Shown in pieces: positions 26,738-35,946 of a stretch of DNA of 55,465 nt (its first letter is position 1; the number at the start of each line of letters is the position of its first letter). The stretch is from the NCBI GenBank assembly GCA_029567705.1, contig JAKPXC010000017.1:1-55465 (forward strand), given 5' to 3'. The position numbers and the translations under genes are program-made. The stretch comes from Candidatus Cloacimonadota bacterium. GTDB taxonomy: Bacteria; Cloacimonadota; Cloacimonadia; Cloacimonadales; Cloacimonadaceae. The notes under the pieces are model-generated. The model did no database searches and had not been told where the DNA came from. It saw only the letters and a program-made list of their open reading frames with translations.

Positions 26738-26929
26738 TCGGGTTTTGGGGGAGCAGATTGTTCCCCCGCCCATAGCGGTGATGAAGAAAGCTCTCTTTAC
26801 TCTAACCAAACCAAAATATAAGCCAGTGGAGTTGCAAGGCGGTGAGGAACCCGATCAACTGCAAATGCAGCTTCCTCTGAATTGCGTAGATCCGCTGGTG
26901 GAATTAACAACCGTATATTAGGAGTTATA
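26738..26929 (+). promoter_or_regulatory. rpsI-rpsB spacer with hairpin and short ORF, possible rpsB leader
   Basis: A GGGGGA/TCCCCC hairpin near 26748-26766 has no T-run after it. A 46-codon reading frame (26781-26921, beginning MKKALFTL) ends just before the rpsB ribosome binding site but lacks its own clear site. The spacer could be the autoregulatory leader of rpsB. Confidence 0.3.
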
Positions 26930-27727
26930 ATGTCCGTAGTTTCTATGAAGCAACTACTTGAAGCCGGTGTTCACTTTGGGCACCAGACCTTCAAATGGAA
27001 TCCCAAGATGCGCAAGTATATCTTTATCAAGCGCAACGGGATCCACATTATCGATCTGAAACAGACTGTCGACGCTATCAACGACGCCTATCAGTTTGTG
27101 AAAGAGATTGCTTCCCGGGGAGAGTATATCCTCTTCGTGGGCACCAAAAAGCAAGCTCAAACAGCTATTAGAGAAGCTGCCGAGAAAGCCGGTGTCTTCT
27201 ATGTGAACCAAAGGTGGTATGGCGGAATGCTTACCAACATGCAGACTATTCGCCAGAGCATTGAAAAGATGAAATGGTTTGAAGAATCCGTGGCCGATGG
27301 TTCCATCAATAATTATACCAAGCTTGAACAGCTCAAGCTTAAGCGCTCTCATGACAAGATTGAATTCTCTCTGGGTGGAATCCGCGATATGGATGCCAAG
27401 CCGGGTGCTATCTTCGTAGTCGATACAGATCATGAAAAGATCGCAATCCACGAAGCCCGTGTGCTGGGTATCCCGATTGTCGGAATGGTGGATACAAATT
27501 GTGATCCCGATCTCATAGATTATGTGATCCCCTCCAATGATGATGCTACCAGAGCAATTCATCTGATCGCAGATATCATGGCCAACGCCGTCGTTGAAGG
27601 CAGAGGTCTCGCTACCGAGGGCGCTGACAACCCTGAATCTGACGAAACTGCAGCTCCCGAGATGACAGAGCTTGCTGCAACCGAACCGGTTGCTCCCGAA
27701 GCTCTGCAGCTCAAAGAGGAAAACTAA
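26930..27727 (+). CDS. rpsB: 30S ribosomal protein S2
   Basis: 265 residues. The start is the ATG at 26930 after AGGAG; an upstream in-frame start would add non-S2 residues. S2 motifs include [29 protein letters not shown], and [10 protein letters not shown]. The C-terminal ~40 residues form an acidic, Ala/Glu/Pro-rich extension beyond the conserved core. First gene of rpsB-tsf-pyrH-frr. Confidence 0.97.
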   Translation: MSVVSMKQLLEAGVHFGHQTFKWNPKMRKYIFIKRNGIHIIDLKQTVDAINDAYQFVKEIASRGEYILFVGTKKQAQTAIREAAEKAGVFYVNQRWYGGMLTNMQTIRQSIEKMKWFEESVADGSINNYTKLEQLKLKRSHDKIEFSLGGIRDMDAKPGAIFVVDTDHEKIAIHEARVLGIPIVGMVDTNCDPDLIDYVIPSNDDATRAIHLIADIMANAVVEGRGLATEGADNPESDETAAPEMTELAATEPVAPEALQLKEEN

Positions 27728-27815
27728 AAGATATCAGTGGGCAGGACACCGCTCCTGCCCCCTATTCTCTATCCCTTAAAAGGATAAACAAACTCATCAA
27801 ACTAAGGAGAACACA

Positions 27816-28415
27816 ATGGCAGAGATTACCGCATTAATGGTAAAAGAACTGCGTGAGAGAACCGGCGCCGGCATGATGGAGTGCCGTAAGGCTCTGGTCG
27901 AAGCCGATGGAAACATTGACAATGCCATTAAATGGCTGCGTGAGAAAGGTATCTCCAAAGCCGAATCCAAAGCCAGCCGCGAGACACGCGAAGGTATCAT
28001 CCATTCTTATATTCATTTCAACAATAAGATTGGTGTTATGATAGAGTTGAATTGTGAGAGCGATTTCGTCGCCAGGACAGAAGATTTCACCAAACTTGCC
28101 GATGAGATAGCCATGCAGATCGCTGCAACCAATCCCCTGGCTATCAGTGCCGAGCAGATCGATCCCGAGATCATCGAACGCGAGAAAGAGATTGCCCGCA
28201 ACAAGGCTATCAACGAAGGCAAGAAAGCCGATTTCCTCGATAAGATTATCGAAGGAAACGTCCGCAAGTTCTGTGCCGAGAATGCTCTTTTGGAGCAGAA
28301 ACTGATCTCCGACGAAAGCAAGAGCGTCAAAGACCTGCTCAATGAGACCATCTCCAAAACCGGAGAAAACATCCAAGTTGCCCGCTTTACCCGTTACAGC
28401 CTGGGCGGAAATTAA
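27816..28415 (+). CDS. tsf: Elongation factor Ts
   Basis: Nucleotide exchange factor for EF-Tu. 199 residues, the short form (E. coli is 283), as in Thermus. The N-terminal UBA-like domain has VKELRERTGAGMMECRKAL, followed by ESDFVARTEDF, the EF-Tu contact. The spacer from rpsB (88 bases) has a perfect 8-bp hairpin (GGGCAGGA/TCCTGCCC) near 27738-27759. It lacks a strong U-tract, so it may modulate rather than stop transcription. Confidence 0.96.
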   Translation: MAEITALMVKELRERTGAGMMECRKALVEADGNIDNAIKWLREKGISKAESKASRETREGIIHSYIHFNNKIGVMIELNCESDFVARTEDFTKLADEIAMQIAATNPLAISAEQIDPEIIEREKEIARNKAINEGKKADFLDKIIEGNVRKFCAENALLEQKLISDESKSVKDLLNETISKTGENIQVARFTRYSLGGN

Positions 28416-28423
28416 TAAACGTT

Positions 28424-29149
28424 ATGCACCAATATCAGCCTGAGAATGTTCATAGCGTCCTGCTGAAGCTTTCCGGTGAGGTTCTTGCCGGATCCCGTGG
28501 CTTTGGCTTCGACGATGAATTTGTCGATAAGATCACAGATGAACTGATAGAGGTGAAAAGACTCGGATATAGTATTGCCATCGTTTTTGGCGGTGGCAAT
28601 ATCTTCCGGGGTGGCAGATGGAAAAACCAAGCCCTGAACCGTGTTACCCTGGATAGCATTGGCATGCTTGCCACTCTGCAAAACGCTCTCTACGTGGCAG
28701 AAGTCCTCGAGCTCAAGGGCTACGACACCAAGGTTTTCTCCATGCTGGCAGTAGATAAACTGGCAGAGCATTACAATCCTTTCAAGGCTATGCAGGCCCT
28801 GGCAGAAGGGAAGATCTGCTTCCTGGCTGGAGGCACCGGAAATCCATTCTTTACCACAGATACTGCAGCCATTCTGCGAGCAGTGGAGCTGGGTCTTGAT
28901 ATAGTGCTCAAGGGTACGAACGTGGATGGGCTGTACTCGGATGATCCCCGCAAGAATCCCGAGGCTGTCTTCATCAATCAGGCTTCCTATCAGGAATGTC
29001 TGGAGAAGAAACTCGGTGTGATGGATATGACTGCCTTCTCCCTGGCTCAGGAAAACCAAATGCCAATCAAGGTATTCAACATAAATGTGAAAGGGAATAT
29101 CGAACAAGCTTTGCTTCACAGCGAAGTGGGAACCTTCATTCATCCCTAA
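28424..29149 (+). CDS. pyrH: UMP kinase
   Basis: Phosphorylates UMP to UDP in pyrimidine nucleotide synthesis. 241 residues, hexameric amino-acid-kinase fold. It has LLKLSGEVL, VFGGGNIFRG, AGGTGNPFFTTDTAA and GTNVDGLYSDDPRKNPEA, all UMP kinase signatures. It lies 8 bases after tsf and 9 before frr. Identification is certain. Confidence 0.97.
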   Translation: MHQYQPENVHSVLLKLSGEVLAGSRGFGFDDEFVDKITDELIEVKRLGYSIAIVFGGGNIFRGGRWKNQALNRVTLDSIGMLATLQNALYVAEVLELKGYDTKVFSMLAVDKLAEHYNPFKAMQALAEGKICFLAGGTGNPFFTTDTAAILRAVELGLDIVLKGTNVDGLYSDDPRKNPEAVFINQASYQECLEKKLGVMDMTAFSLAQENQMPIKVFNINVKGNIEQALLHSEVGTFIHP

Positions 29150-29158
29150 AGAGGAATT

Positions 29159-29713
29159 ATGGATACGCTTAAAAACAACACCAAAGACAAGATGCAGAAG
29201 TCTTTTGAATCTCTTTTACATCAATACTCAAAGGTTCGCACCGGCAGAGCCAGTGCTGCCATTCTGGATGATATCCGGATAAATTATTACGGCCAACCAA
29301 CTCCCATCAAGCAAATGTGCAATGTCTCCATACCGGAAGCTCGCACTATCATCGTTCAACCTTGGGATAAAACTACTCTGGCCGATATCGAAAAAGCCAT
29401 CCTGGCCGCCAATCTGGGCATCACTCCTGAAAACGATGGCAATGTGATCCGTCTGCCCTTCCAACCCCTCACTGAAGATAAAAGAAAAGACATCGTGAAG
29501 AGCCTTAAGAAGCTGGCAGAGGATAGCCGGGTGGCAATCCGTAATATCAGACGTGATGCCAATGAGCTTGCCAAGAAGATGAAGAAAGATTCTGAGATCA
29601 GCGAAGATGATGAGAAGAAGCTGCTCAAAGAGCTGCAAGACATCACCGATGATTGGATCAAGAAGATCGACGAAGTCGAGAAGTCCAAAGAGAAAGAGAT
29701 TCTGGAAGTCTGA
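29159..29713 (+). CDS. frr: Ribosome recycling factor
   Basis: Splits post-termination ribosomes with EF-G. 184 residues, standard. Features are KVRTGRASAAILDDI, YYGQPTPIKQMCNVSIPEARTI, IRLPFQPLTEDKRK, and RVAIRNIRRDAN. It ends the translation operon and is followed by a terminator hairpin at 29751-29793. Confidence 0.97.
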   Translation: MDTLKNNTKDKMQKSFESLLHQYSKVRTGRASAAILDDIRINYYGQPTPIKQMCNVSIPEARTIIVQPWDKTTLADIEKAILAANLGITPENDGNVIRLPFQPLTEDKRKDIVKSLKKLAEDSRVAIRNIRRDANELAKKMKKDSEISEDDEKKLLKELQDITDDWIKKIDEVEKSKEKEILEV

Positions 29714-29750
29714 GAAGTTCTCTTCGGAACTAAGAAATAATGAACGCTTT

Positions 29751-29793
29751 GAGCCGGTTCTTCCCCATGAAGGAGATGCCGGCTCTTTCATTT
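29751..29793 (+). terminator. Terminator after frr
   Basis: A GAGCCGG/CCGGCTC 7-bp stem (29751-29757, 29779-29785) with inner pairing in the loop is followed by TTTCATTT. It lies about 37 bases past the frr stop and just before the next gene's ribosome site, so some read-through is possible. Confidence 0.55.
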
Positions 29794-29804
29794 AGGAGGA
29801 TACC

Positions 29805-29969
29805 ATGAACAAGAAGTTCTTCACCAGCTTGATTGTATCAATTGCTCTCAGTCTGCTGTGCACAGCCATAGCACTGCTTATTGCCAAGCATTTCTCCTGC
29901 GTATGCGGAAAGAATGACGAAGAAGCCGAAGCCTTTGATGATGAGTCTTTGGAAGAGAGTGAAGCATGA
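29805..29969 (+). CDS. Small single-span membrane protein (54 residues)
   Basis: A short gene with AGGAGGA 5 bases before its ATG. The peptide starts MNKKFFTSLIVSIALSLL, a hydrophobic span to about residue 32. A CVC motif follows, then a strongly acidic tail rich in Glu and Asp (DDESLEES). Its stop overlaps the start of the next gene (ATGA), supporting translation of both. Family and function not recognised. Confidence 0.6.
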   Translation: MNKKFFTSLIVSIALSLLCTAIALLIAKHFSCVCGKNDEEAEAFDDESLEESEA

Positions 29970-30250
29970 GCAAGGCATTCATCATTGCTTTGCTCCTGCT
30001 TGCCATAGCCATGACGGCCTGTGCACCCGGTAGCTTAAGGTTTGAACAAAAGGAGAGACCGGCGGGTTTCTTCTGGGGCATCTGGCACGGCTGGATCGCA
30101 CCCGTCTCACTGATCTGGCATCTCTTCAATCCTTCCATCCGGATTTACGAAACCAACAACGTGGGTTGGCTTTATGACCTTGGATTCTACATTGCGGTGG
30201 TGGGAGGCTTTGGCGGCTTTGCCTTCAGCCGGAAGAAGTGTAAAAAGTAG
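29966..30250 (+). CDS. Small conserved lipoprotein/membrane protein (94 residues)
   Basis: The signal peptide ends in the lipobox AMTAC (Cys near 19). A short soluble stretch and a conserved-looking GFFWGIWHGWIAPVSLIWHLF segment follow, then a membrane span near the C-terminus (GFYIAVVGGFGGFAF) and a basic tail. Similar small proteins of unknown function occur in many bacteria. It is coupled to the 54-residue membrane protein upstream and followed after 3 bases by the EamA transporter. Confidence 0.75.
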   Translation: MSKAFIIALLLLAIAMTACAPGSLRFEQKERPAGFFWGIWHGWIAPVSLIWHLFNPSIRIYETNNVGWLYDLGFYIAVVGGFGGFAFSRKKCKK

Positions 30251-30253
30251 GGC

Positions 30254-31129
30254 TTGATTAAATACAAATACCACTTTCTGCTGCTCCTCACAGCAGCAAT
30301 CTGGGGTTTTGCCTTTGTGGCTCAAAGGCTGGGTAATGCTCATATAGATCCCTTTCTCTTCAATGGTTTGCGCTTTGGTATTGGAGCTGTCTCCGTTTGG
30401 CTTCTGGCATTGGTATCAGGAACAAAGGCGATCAGATTCAGCACAGGTGGTCTGCTGCTGGGGTTGGTTCTGTTCACGGCCTCGTCCCTGCAGCAAGTGG
30501 GTTTGGTCTGGACCACAGCCGGAGCAGCAGGCTTTATCACGGGGCTTTACATCGTGTTTGTTCCTCTGATTGGCCTTGTACGCAAGCAAGCTATCTCTCC
30601 CAGGTTAATCATGGCTCTTGTGTTGTCTCTGGGTGGATTGGTGCTGATGAATGACTTTTCTGATTTAACAGTAAGTGCAGCAAATGGTTTGGTGTTGATT
30701 GGAGCAGTGTTTTGGGCTGTGCATGTGCAGTACACCGATAAATGCCGACAGAAGCAGGATACTCTAAGTCTGGTGATCAATCAGTATACAGTTGCAGCCT
30801 TGGCCAGTCTGCTCGTTTCTCTTGTCCTCAATTGGGATTCCCTCGGAGAGGTTGAGCTGTTGTACAGGATCGGCAGAGCAGGATGGCCACTGCTTTACGG
30901 AGGCCTTTTCTCTGTGGGGATAGCCTTCAGTTTACAGGCCTATGCCCAGAAGCATGTGGCTCCCACTCCTGCGGCATTAATTCTCTGCACAGAGGGCGTA
31001 TTTGCCCTGATTAGCGGATTTCTGGTGCTTAAGGAGAGGATAGACCTCTCTTCAGTAATGGGAGCAGTCTTAATCAGTATTGGGATGATTCTGGCCTTGT
31101 TACCGGGAAAGAAGGCTAATCCAGCTTGA
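30254..31129 (+). CDS. EamA/DMT-family transporter
   Basis: 291 residues, about ten membrane spans in two five-helix EamA repeats. The N-terminal repeat shows LTAAIWGFAFVAQRLG, and the second ends with FLVLKERIDLSSVMGAVLISIGM. The start is a TTG at 30254 preceded by a weak GTAGGG; no in-frame ATG exists near the N-terminus. Substrate unknown, but the family often exports metabolites or amino acids. Its 3' end overlaps the convergent gene at 31116 by 14 bases. Confidence 0.8.
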   Translation: MIKYKYHFLLLLTAAIWGFAFVAQRLGNAHIDPFLFNGLRFGIGAVSVWLLALVSGTKAIRFSTGGLLLGLVLFTASSLQQVGLVWTTAGAAGFITGLYIVFVPLIGLVRKQAISPRLIMALVLSLGGLVLMNDFSDLTVSAANGLVLIGAVFWAVHVQYTDKCRQKQDTLSLVINQYTVAALASLLVSLVLNWDSLGEVELLYRIGRAGWPLLYGGLFSVGIAFSLQAYAQKHVAPTPAALILCTEGVFALISGFLVLKERIDLSSVMGAVLISIGMILALLPGKKANPA

Positions 31130-34100
31130 TGACCTTGCGGGTTTGTATAGTATCTCCGCTTCTCAATCTCACCAAGTACAAACCTGAGCCACAAGTGAAT
31201 CCGAAGGCATCTCTGCCATCCCACATAATGCTCTGGCGTCCCTCTTCGTTTATGGTTTCCCTCTTTACCAATTGACCCCTGAGGTTAAAGATTTCCAGGC
31301 TGCCCCCCCGCTGGTTTGAGGTGCAATCAATAAAGAGGCTTTGACGGAATGGATTGGGATAGCAAGCCAGAGCCTGTTCTGCCTGATAAGCATCATGGCC
31401 TGCTAGGTAGTTGCTCACTACTCTGAGGGTTAGAGGAGATTCTCCACTGGGTAGGTCTAGAAGAAGTGGTTCTCCAGGAATAAGAGTCCAGTCTTGCCCC
31501 CAGTGGTTTATTGAAACAAGGTAGTTCTCCGGCATATCTTCGCTGTGAAACTCTACAAAACATGGACTATCTGTATCTTTACGGAGGTACAAAGCCCAGG
31601 TCTTTTCCAGAATGCTATATTGAGGGTATAGCCCAGTATAGGCACTAAGCAGTTCCGTGGCCTCTTCCCCCTGCAGTATCACGCTGTGAAGGCTTGTTCC
31701 CGGTAGATCTAGTGGTGGTGGAAAGTCCAGCCCAAGATCAGTGTCATCCGTACCTAAATCCGCACTGCCAAGCACTACGTTAGTTTGTGAGCCGGACATA
31801 TCAGTGAAGACCAGTGTACCTGTCCAGCTTATTGTGGGAGGCTCAGGAGCATCGTAAGTAGCTTCCGTAGTAATGGTAATCAGGACAGGACTATCTTCTA
31901 AGACTTGCATCATGAAGGCTTCTCCCGGTCTGATCTCCCAGACTGGACGAATGGCCTTCTCCCTTAGAACAAAGATACCTCCGGCCAGAATTTCTAGTGC
32001 TATCATCTCCGGATAACTGTGGCTTTCATTTCCTGAAACAAAGCTCAGATTAGCAGAACTTATGCTTCGCGGGTATGGATTGGGCACCAAGTTCCAGCCC
32101 TGTTGCATCTGATATGTGTAGCTACCTGCAGGAACGGTGCTGGGCCACTGCTTCTCCTGTGCTTGATCCAGATAGAGCAGATAGGCGTGGTTTGCCACCA
32201 CTTCCTCTGTCTGTGTCCAAGAGCCGTTAGGATCAAGAGTGTAGAGCATGTTATAATCACCAAAGAGATCGTAGAGGGTAGTGTAAACGCTGTTCACAGG
32301 AATATTGATAGTTTGCCAGCCCTGAGGATACTGCGCAGTGTAGGTACTCTCATCCACGTATATCTCATGCTGGGAGTATAGCTCTGTATCAGGGCTGTTT
32401 TGCCGGTGTGCCACCAGCTTGATCCTGTAGTTATACCCGGGGTCCACACCTGTTACCATCCAGTCTATCTGGTTCTGATCCCTGGGAATATTCTCAGCTA
32501 TCAGATAATCCATACCTGCCCTTGAGAGATAAAGACTAAAGCTATCCACAGCCACCAGGGGATTGGCTGACCATGATAAATGAAGCTCATATCCGTTGTA
32601 AACAGAGAGATCACTATCCATGTCTATCGTGAGGGTTGGCCTATAAGCGCCCCAATAGAGTCTGAAGTATCGGCCATATCCACTATAACTATTTATAACG
32701 TAGTTATCAACACTCAGGTCTGTCCAAGCGTTGTTATGCAAATCGTGTAAGTAGAGATTGGAGTATAAGTCATACTCACCTGTATTGAGAGATATGCTTA
32801 CAGGATTGCCAAAAACAGGATAATAGGTGATAAGTGGTATCTCTTTGTATGTACTGGATGGATCGAAGAACTCCCTTACATCACGGCTTAAATATGGGCC
32901 ATAATCCGGTTCTGAGACAAAACTGAAGTTCTGCCCTTCCGGAAGGACGTCTGCTTGCTGGTCGTAATTCGTGTTATAACCATCTGAGGCACACGCTTGA
33001 TGCGAGAATTCCCAGATTCTGCCTTGTGGGAAGTTGGGACTGGAAAAGCACAGACTGTAGACCGGGGTCAGGCTTGTCTGAGTATTCATACGAGAAAGTA
33101 ACTCCATTCCATTGGAGAAGACCCGGCTCATCCTGTACCAATAGATACGGCCCGGTTCCACATTGGTGTCATAGTAGTTACCTGCATGATAACTGATCTG
33201 CAGAGCAGGATCCGTCTGATAAGAAGCATAAAGCCCATACTCCAGACCGTCCAGGCTCCGATACACATTCCAACCAATGGTGGTTTGTGAAGAGGTTGCT
33301 TGTGAAGACCAATGTACTTTTATACTGTTCCCATAAGGCTGGGAACTGAGCTCGTTTACCTCGTAATCACTTGGTCTGGAAACAAGCATCTCATTGGATA
33401 CAATTGAACAACTCCCATCCTTGTCACGTGCTCTGATCCTTACTGAGAGTGGCTTGACTGAGTACACCAAGTATTCCCAATCCTCCAGTTCAGAGATGTA
33501 CTGAAAAGCCAAAGAGCTCCTATCTTCCCTATCGAACCACTGCTGCCTGGGGATGCCATCCATATCTATATAGCGTATGAAGATCTCGTAGCTATCAAAA
33601 TCAAAACTGAAAGACCTCCCCCACCGAAACACAAGATCGTTTCCCGAAACCAAAGCCGAGGGATTGGAGGGCAGCTCGTGATTGGTGAAAGGATTCATGT
33701 GGTTGAGAACTATGGCAAGATCGTCTATCCAACGCATATAGAAAGCTTTGAATCTTGTCCATCTCTGCTGGAGATTCCAGCTCTGAGCTTCGGCATCCCA
33801 ACCGTAGAACCAATAATAGTTTGCTTCCGTTGCCTCATAGCATAAGGGCAGCTCATCCATCTCAACATGGAAGAAAGGACTCTCCACATCCAGATCGTTA
33901 GGGGGAGTGGAATAATACATTTGCTTGTTGTATTGATAACCTGGATATGAATCGTTGGAACTTATACGTTGCTCATAACCATCCTTCCGGTAGTAAATCG
34001 GATAATCGGGATGCTGATGTACAGAGTAGTATTGATTTATAGGCACTTCCTGGTTGTCACCAATCGTTCCGGCTGGATGCACGATGAAGGGAGCCTGATG

Positions 34101-34988
34101 TATCAGATCCATCTGGTTGCGGGAATAGTCCTTGATGGGGAGCTGCGGAATCTTTCTGCCATTACCGGCAGAGAGCTGAACACAGGGCTCATTATGCACG
34201 GTGTTCCAATCGTAGGAATGGATCTGGATGCTTAGCTCCATCCTCCCCAAGTTTTGCCTTATCTCATCAGCAGCGCTCTCATAGGCCTTATTAAATGGGT
34301 GGTTTTCCACTCTGGAGGGGTCACTGATCGAATAGTTGTTATTTGGCATGTAGCCATAAGGATATGAAGCCTCTCTGCCTGCCCCAGCGATAAACAAGTA
34401 CCGCCCGTTCCACTTCTCAAACCCTTCCAATGCCATGATCACGGAAGGGAAGTCGTCCTTGGGATGAGGGCAGTTCACCAGAATGTTTCGATACGATCCC
34501 GGATCACGAACATACAATCCCCATCCATAATCAAAGCTGCCAATCTGATCATCCCAAGTATCTTCAGTACCATTATCATCCTCATTATCATTGAGATTCT
34601 CACGCAGGATATGATACTCCCTTCCCGAATCCAGATCGTCAAAGATCACCTGTTGATAAGGGAAACAGTACAAAGTCAACATACTATCCACCATTGCAAT
34701 ATCGCCAGCGCAGAAAGCTTCCAAAACCATGCCCCAGGAATCCAGTTGGATACTGGTGGGAGTTCTATAACTGCCAAAAGAGTTGCTTTGCTGATCCCAA
34801 GGTGCATAATGATTCATCCCAGCATTGGCTAATCCCTCAGACACATGGCTCAGCCAGTTGTCATACTCACAAGCAGGTTCCGACCCATACAAAAAGCCTC
34901 TCATACTGCCGATTTCGTACACCACAGCCCCTATGGCTGTAGTACAGCACAATATTCCTATCAATAACAGAAACTTAACGGGCTTCAT
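31116..34988 (-). CDS. Very large secreted protein with putative N-terminal hydrolase domain and FlgD-like sorting domain
   Basis: 1290 residues from the ATG at 34988 (a GTG at 35009 is in frame; neither has a good ribosome site). The signal peptide is MKPVKFLLLIGILCCTTAIG. Residues ~30-420 carry NCPHPKDDFPSV, FIAGAGREA, DPSRVENHPFN and IQIHSYDWNTVHN, suggesting a metal-dependent hydrolase. Fibronectin/Ig-like modules follow, with HWSSQATSSQT-type phrases. The C-terminus YPNPFRQSLFI...WDGRDAFGFTCGSGLYLVRLRSG is the FlgD-Ig sorting domain, as in the protein ending at 15778. Function unknown; probably surface-located. Confidence 0.72.
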   Translation of the reverse strand: MKPVKFLLLIGILCCTTAIGAVVYEIGSMRGFLYGSEPACEYDNWLSHVSEGLANAGMNHYAPWDQQSNSFGSYRTPTSIQLDSWGMVLEAFCAGDIAMVDSMLTLYCFPYQQVIFDDLDSGREYHILRENLNDNEDDNGTEDTWDDQIGSFDYGWGLYVRDPGSYRNILVNCPHPKDDFPSVIMALEGFEKWNGRYLFIAGAGREASYPYGYMPNNNYSISDPSRVENHPFNKAYESAADEIRQNLGRMELSIQIHSYDWNTVHNEPCVQLSAGNGRKIPQLPIKDYSRNQMDLIHQAPFIVHPAGTIGDNQEVPINQYYSVHQHPDYPIYYRKDGYEQRISSNDSYPGYQYNKQMYYSTPPNDLDVESPFFHVEMDELPLCYEATEANYYWFYGWDAEAQSWNLQQRWTRFKAFYMRWIDDLAIVLNHMNPFTNHELPSNPSALVSGNDLVFRWGRSFSFDFDSYEIFIRYIDMDGIPRQQWFDREDRSSLAFQYISELEDWEYLVYSVKPLSVRIRARDKDGSCSIVSNEMLVSRPSDYEVNELSSQPYGNSIKVHWSSQATSSQTTIGWNVYRSLDGLEYGLYASYQTDPALQISYHAGNYYDTNVEPGRIYWYRMSRVFSNGMELLSRMNTQTSLTPVYSLCFSSPNFPQGRIWEFSHQACASDGYNTNYDQQADVLPEGQNFSFVSEPDYGPYLSRDVREFFDPSSTYKEIPLITYYPVFGNPVSISLNTGEYDLYSNLYLHDLHNNAWTDLSVDNYVINSYSGYGRYFRLYWGAYRPTLTIDMDSDLSVYNGYELHLSWSANPLVAVDSFSLYLSRAGMDYLIAENIPRDQNQIDWMVTGVDPGYNYRIKLVAHRQNSPDTELYSQHEIYVDESTYTAQYPQGWQTINIPVNSVYTTLYDLFGDYNMLYTLDPNGSWTQTEEVVANHAYLLYLDQAQEKQWPSTVPAGSYTYQMQQGWNLVPNPYPRSISSANLSFVSGNESHSYPEMIALEILAGGIFVLREKAIRPVWEIRPGEAFMMQVLEDSPVLITITTEATYDAPEPPTISWTGTLVFTDMSGSQTNVVLGSADLGTDDTDLGLDFPPPLDLPGTSLHSVILQGEEATELLSAYTGLYPQYSILEKTWALYLRKDTDSPCFVEFHSEDMPENYLVSINHWGQDWTLIPGEPLLLDLPSGESPLTLRVVSNYLAGHDAYQAEQALACYPNPFRQSLFIDCTSNQRGGSLEIFNLRGQLVKRETINEEGRQSIMWDGRDAFGFTCGSGLYLVRLRSGDTIQTRKVIKLD

Positions 34989-35009
34989 AGTAGCAAGATT
35001 ATGTAGCAC

Positions 35010-35220
35010 AATTTATTCCAAACAGATACAATATAGTCACAAGCTCCGGGGCTGCCACACCTGGATTTGTCCCAACCCAGTACACTAGACAAGTACATGG
35101 CCTTTGCTGCAACCACAAACGTCTCTCAGAGACGCATCCAAAGCTATTACCAATATTTTCCTTGCCAAAAACACGATTGAGTTTTCCTATGCTACAAAGT
35201 CTAGAAAGATTCAAGGATAA
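35010..35220. other. Divergent intergenic region with palindrome
   Basis: Between the large secreted protein (minus) and the lipoprotein gene (plus). It has an odd-centred perfect palindrome, CGTCTCT-C-AGAGACG, at 35120-35134, a candidate operator. No gene seen. Confidence 0.4.
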
Positions 35221-35946
35221 ATGGTGATGAAACGCTTCATTCTGCTGGCAGTATTGCTTTTAACCCTCTTCGGCTGTGTTCATTACGATGAAGAGCTTTG
35301 GCTCAATCGTGATGGCAGCGGGAAGGCTAAGCTTGTACTTATCCATCGCTCCACCAGTGAGAATCCGGATGAGATTCTCAAGAAGGCGGAGCTTAATGGA
35401 ATACACTTGCAGGATTATAGCATCAAACGTAATGGACCCAATGTGATCTACTCCGTACGGTTCAAGTTTGACAGCATCGAAGCGTTCAACAGCGTCAACG
35501 ACCAAGTCGGCAATGCCGATTTCTGGGGCAGAATCACTTTGAATAAAGAAAAAGGACGCAGGATATCCTTCAAGCGTCGCATCTCCTTGGGTGATCAGGA
35601 AGACGTCGATGACTTCGAGATGCTGATGCGCTCCACCATCACCGATCATCCTAAGTGGACCTACAAGATTCACCTACCTTGGAAGATCATCTCCACCAAT
35701 GCCGATTCTTCAAACGTTGACCTGAAGAAGAAAACCATCTCCTGGGAATATGACACAGAGCAGCTATGGAACAAAACCGAATTTATGACCATAGAGATGG
35801 AGAAGGGCTTCCCCTGGCTGATTCTCCTGCTAGTTATAATCATAGTCCTAGTGGTGGTGTATCTGCTCCACTGGCTGATGAAGATCGCCAGAAGTTCACA
35901 TATTCTGGATTGGATGCATCATCAGAAGAACGACAGCTCTCAGTGA
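35221..35946 (+). CDS. LppM-like lipoprotein with C-terminal membrane anchor
   Basis: 241 residues. A lipobox LFGC follows a hydrophobic leader. The body is a mixed alpha/beta domain with HYDEELWLNRDGSGKAKLVLI, resembling LppM-type periplasmic domains. A C-terminal span (PWLILLLVIIIVLVVVYLL) and a short basic/polar tail follow. The ATG at 35227 has better distance from AAGGAT, so it is an alternative start. Its end overlaps convergent polA by 7 bases. Function unknown. Confidence 0.65.
   Translation: MVMKRFILLAVLLLTLFGCVHYDEELWLNRDGSGKAKLVLIHRSTSENPDEILKKAELNGIHLQDYSIKRNGPNVIYSVRFKFDSIEAFNSVNDQVGNADFWGRITLNKEKGRRISFKRRISLGDQEDVDDFEMLMRSTITDHPKWTYKIHLPWKIISTNADSSNVDLKKKTISWEYDTEQLWNKTEFMTIEMEKGFPWLILLLVIIIVLVVVYLLHWLMKIARSSHILDWMHHQKNDSSQ

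Noticed and set aside
31116-31129. Convergent 3' overlap of EamA transporter and large secreted protein as a possible error
   Set aside because: Both frames end naturally with intact C-terminal motifs; short convergent overlaps are common in compact genomes.
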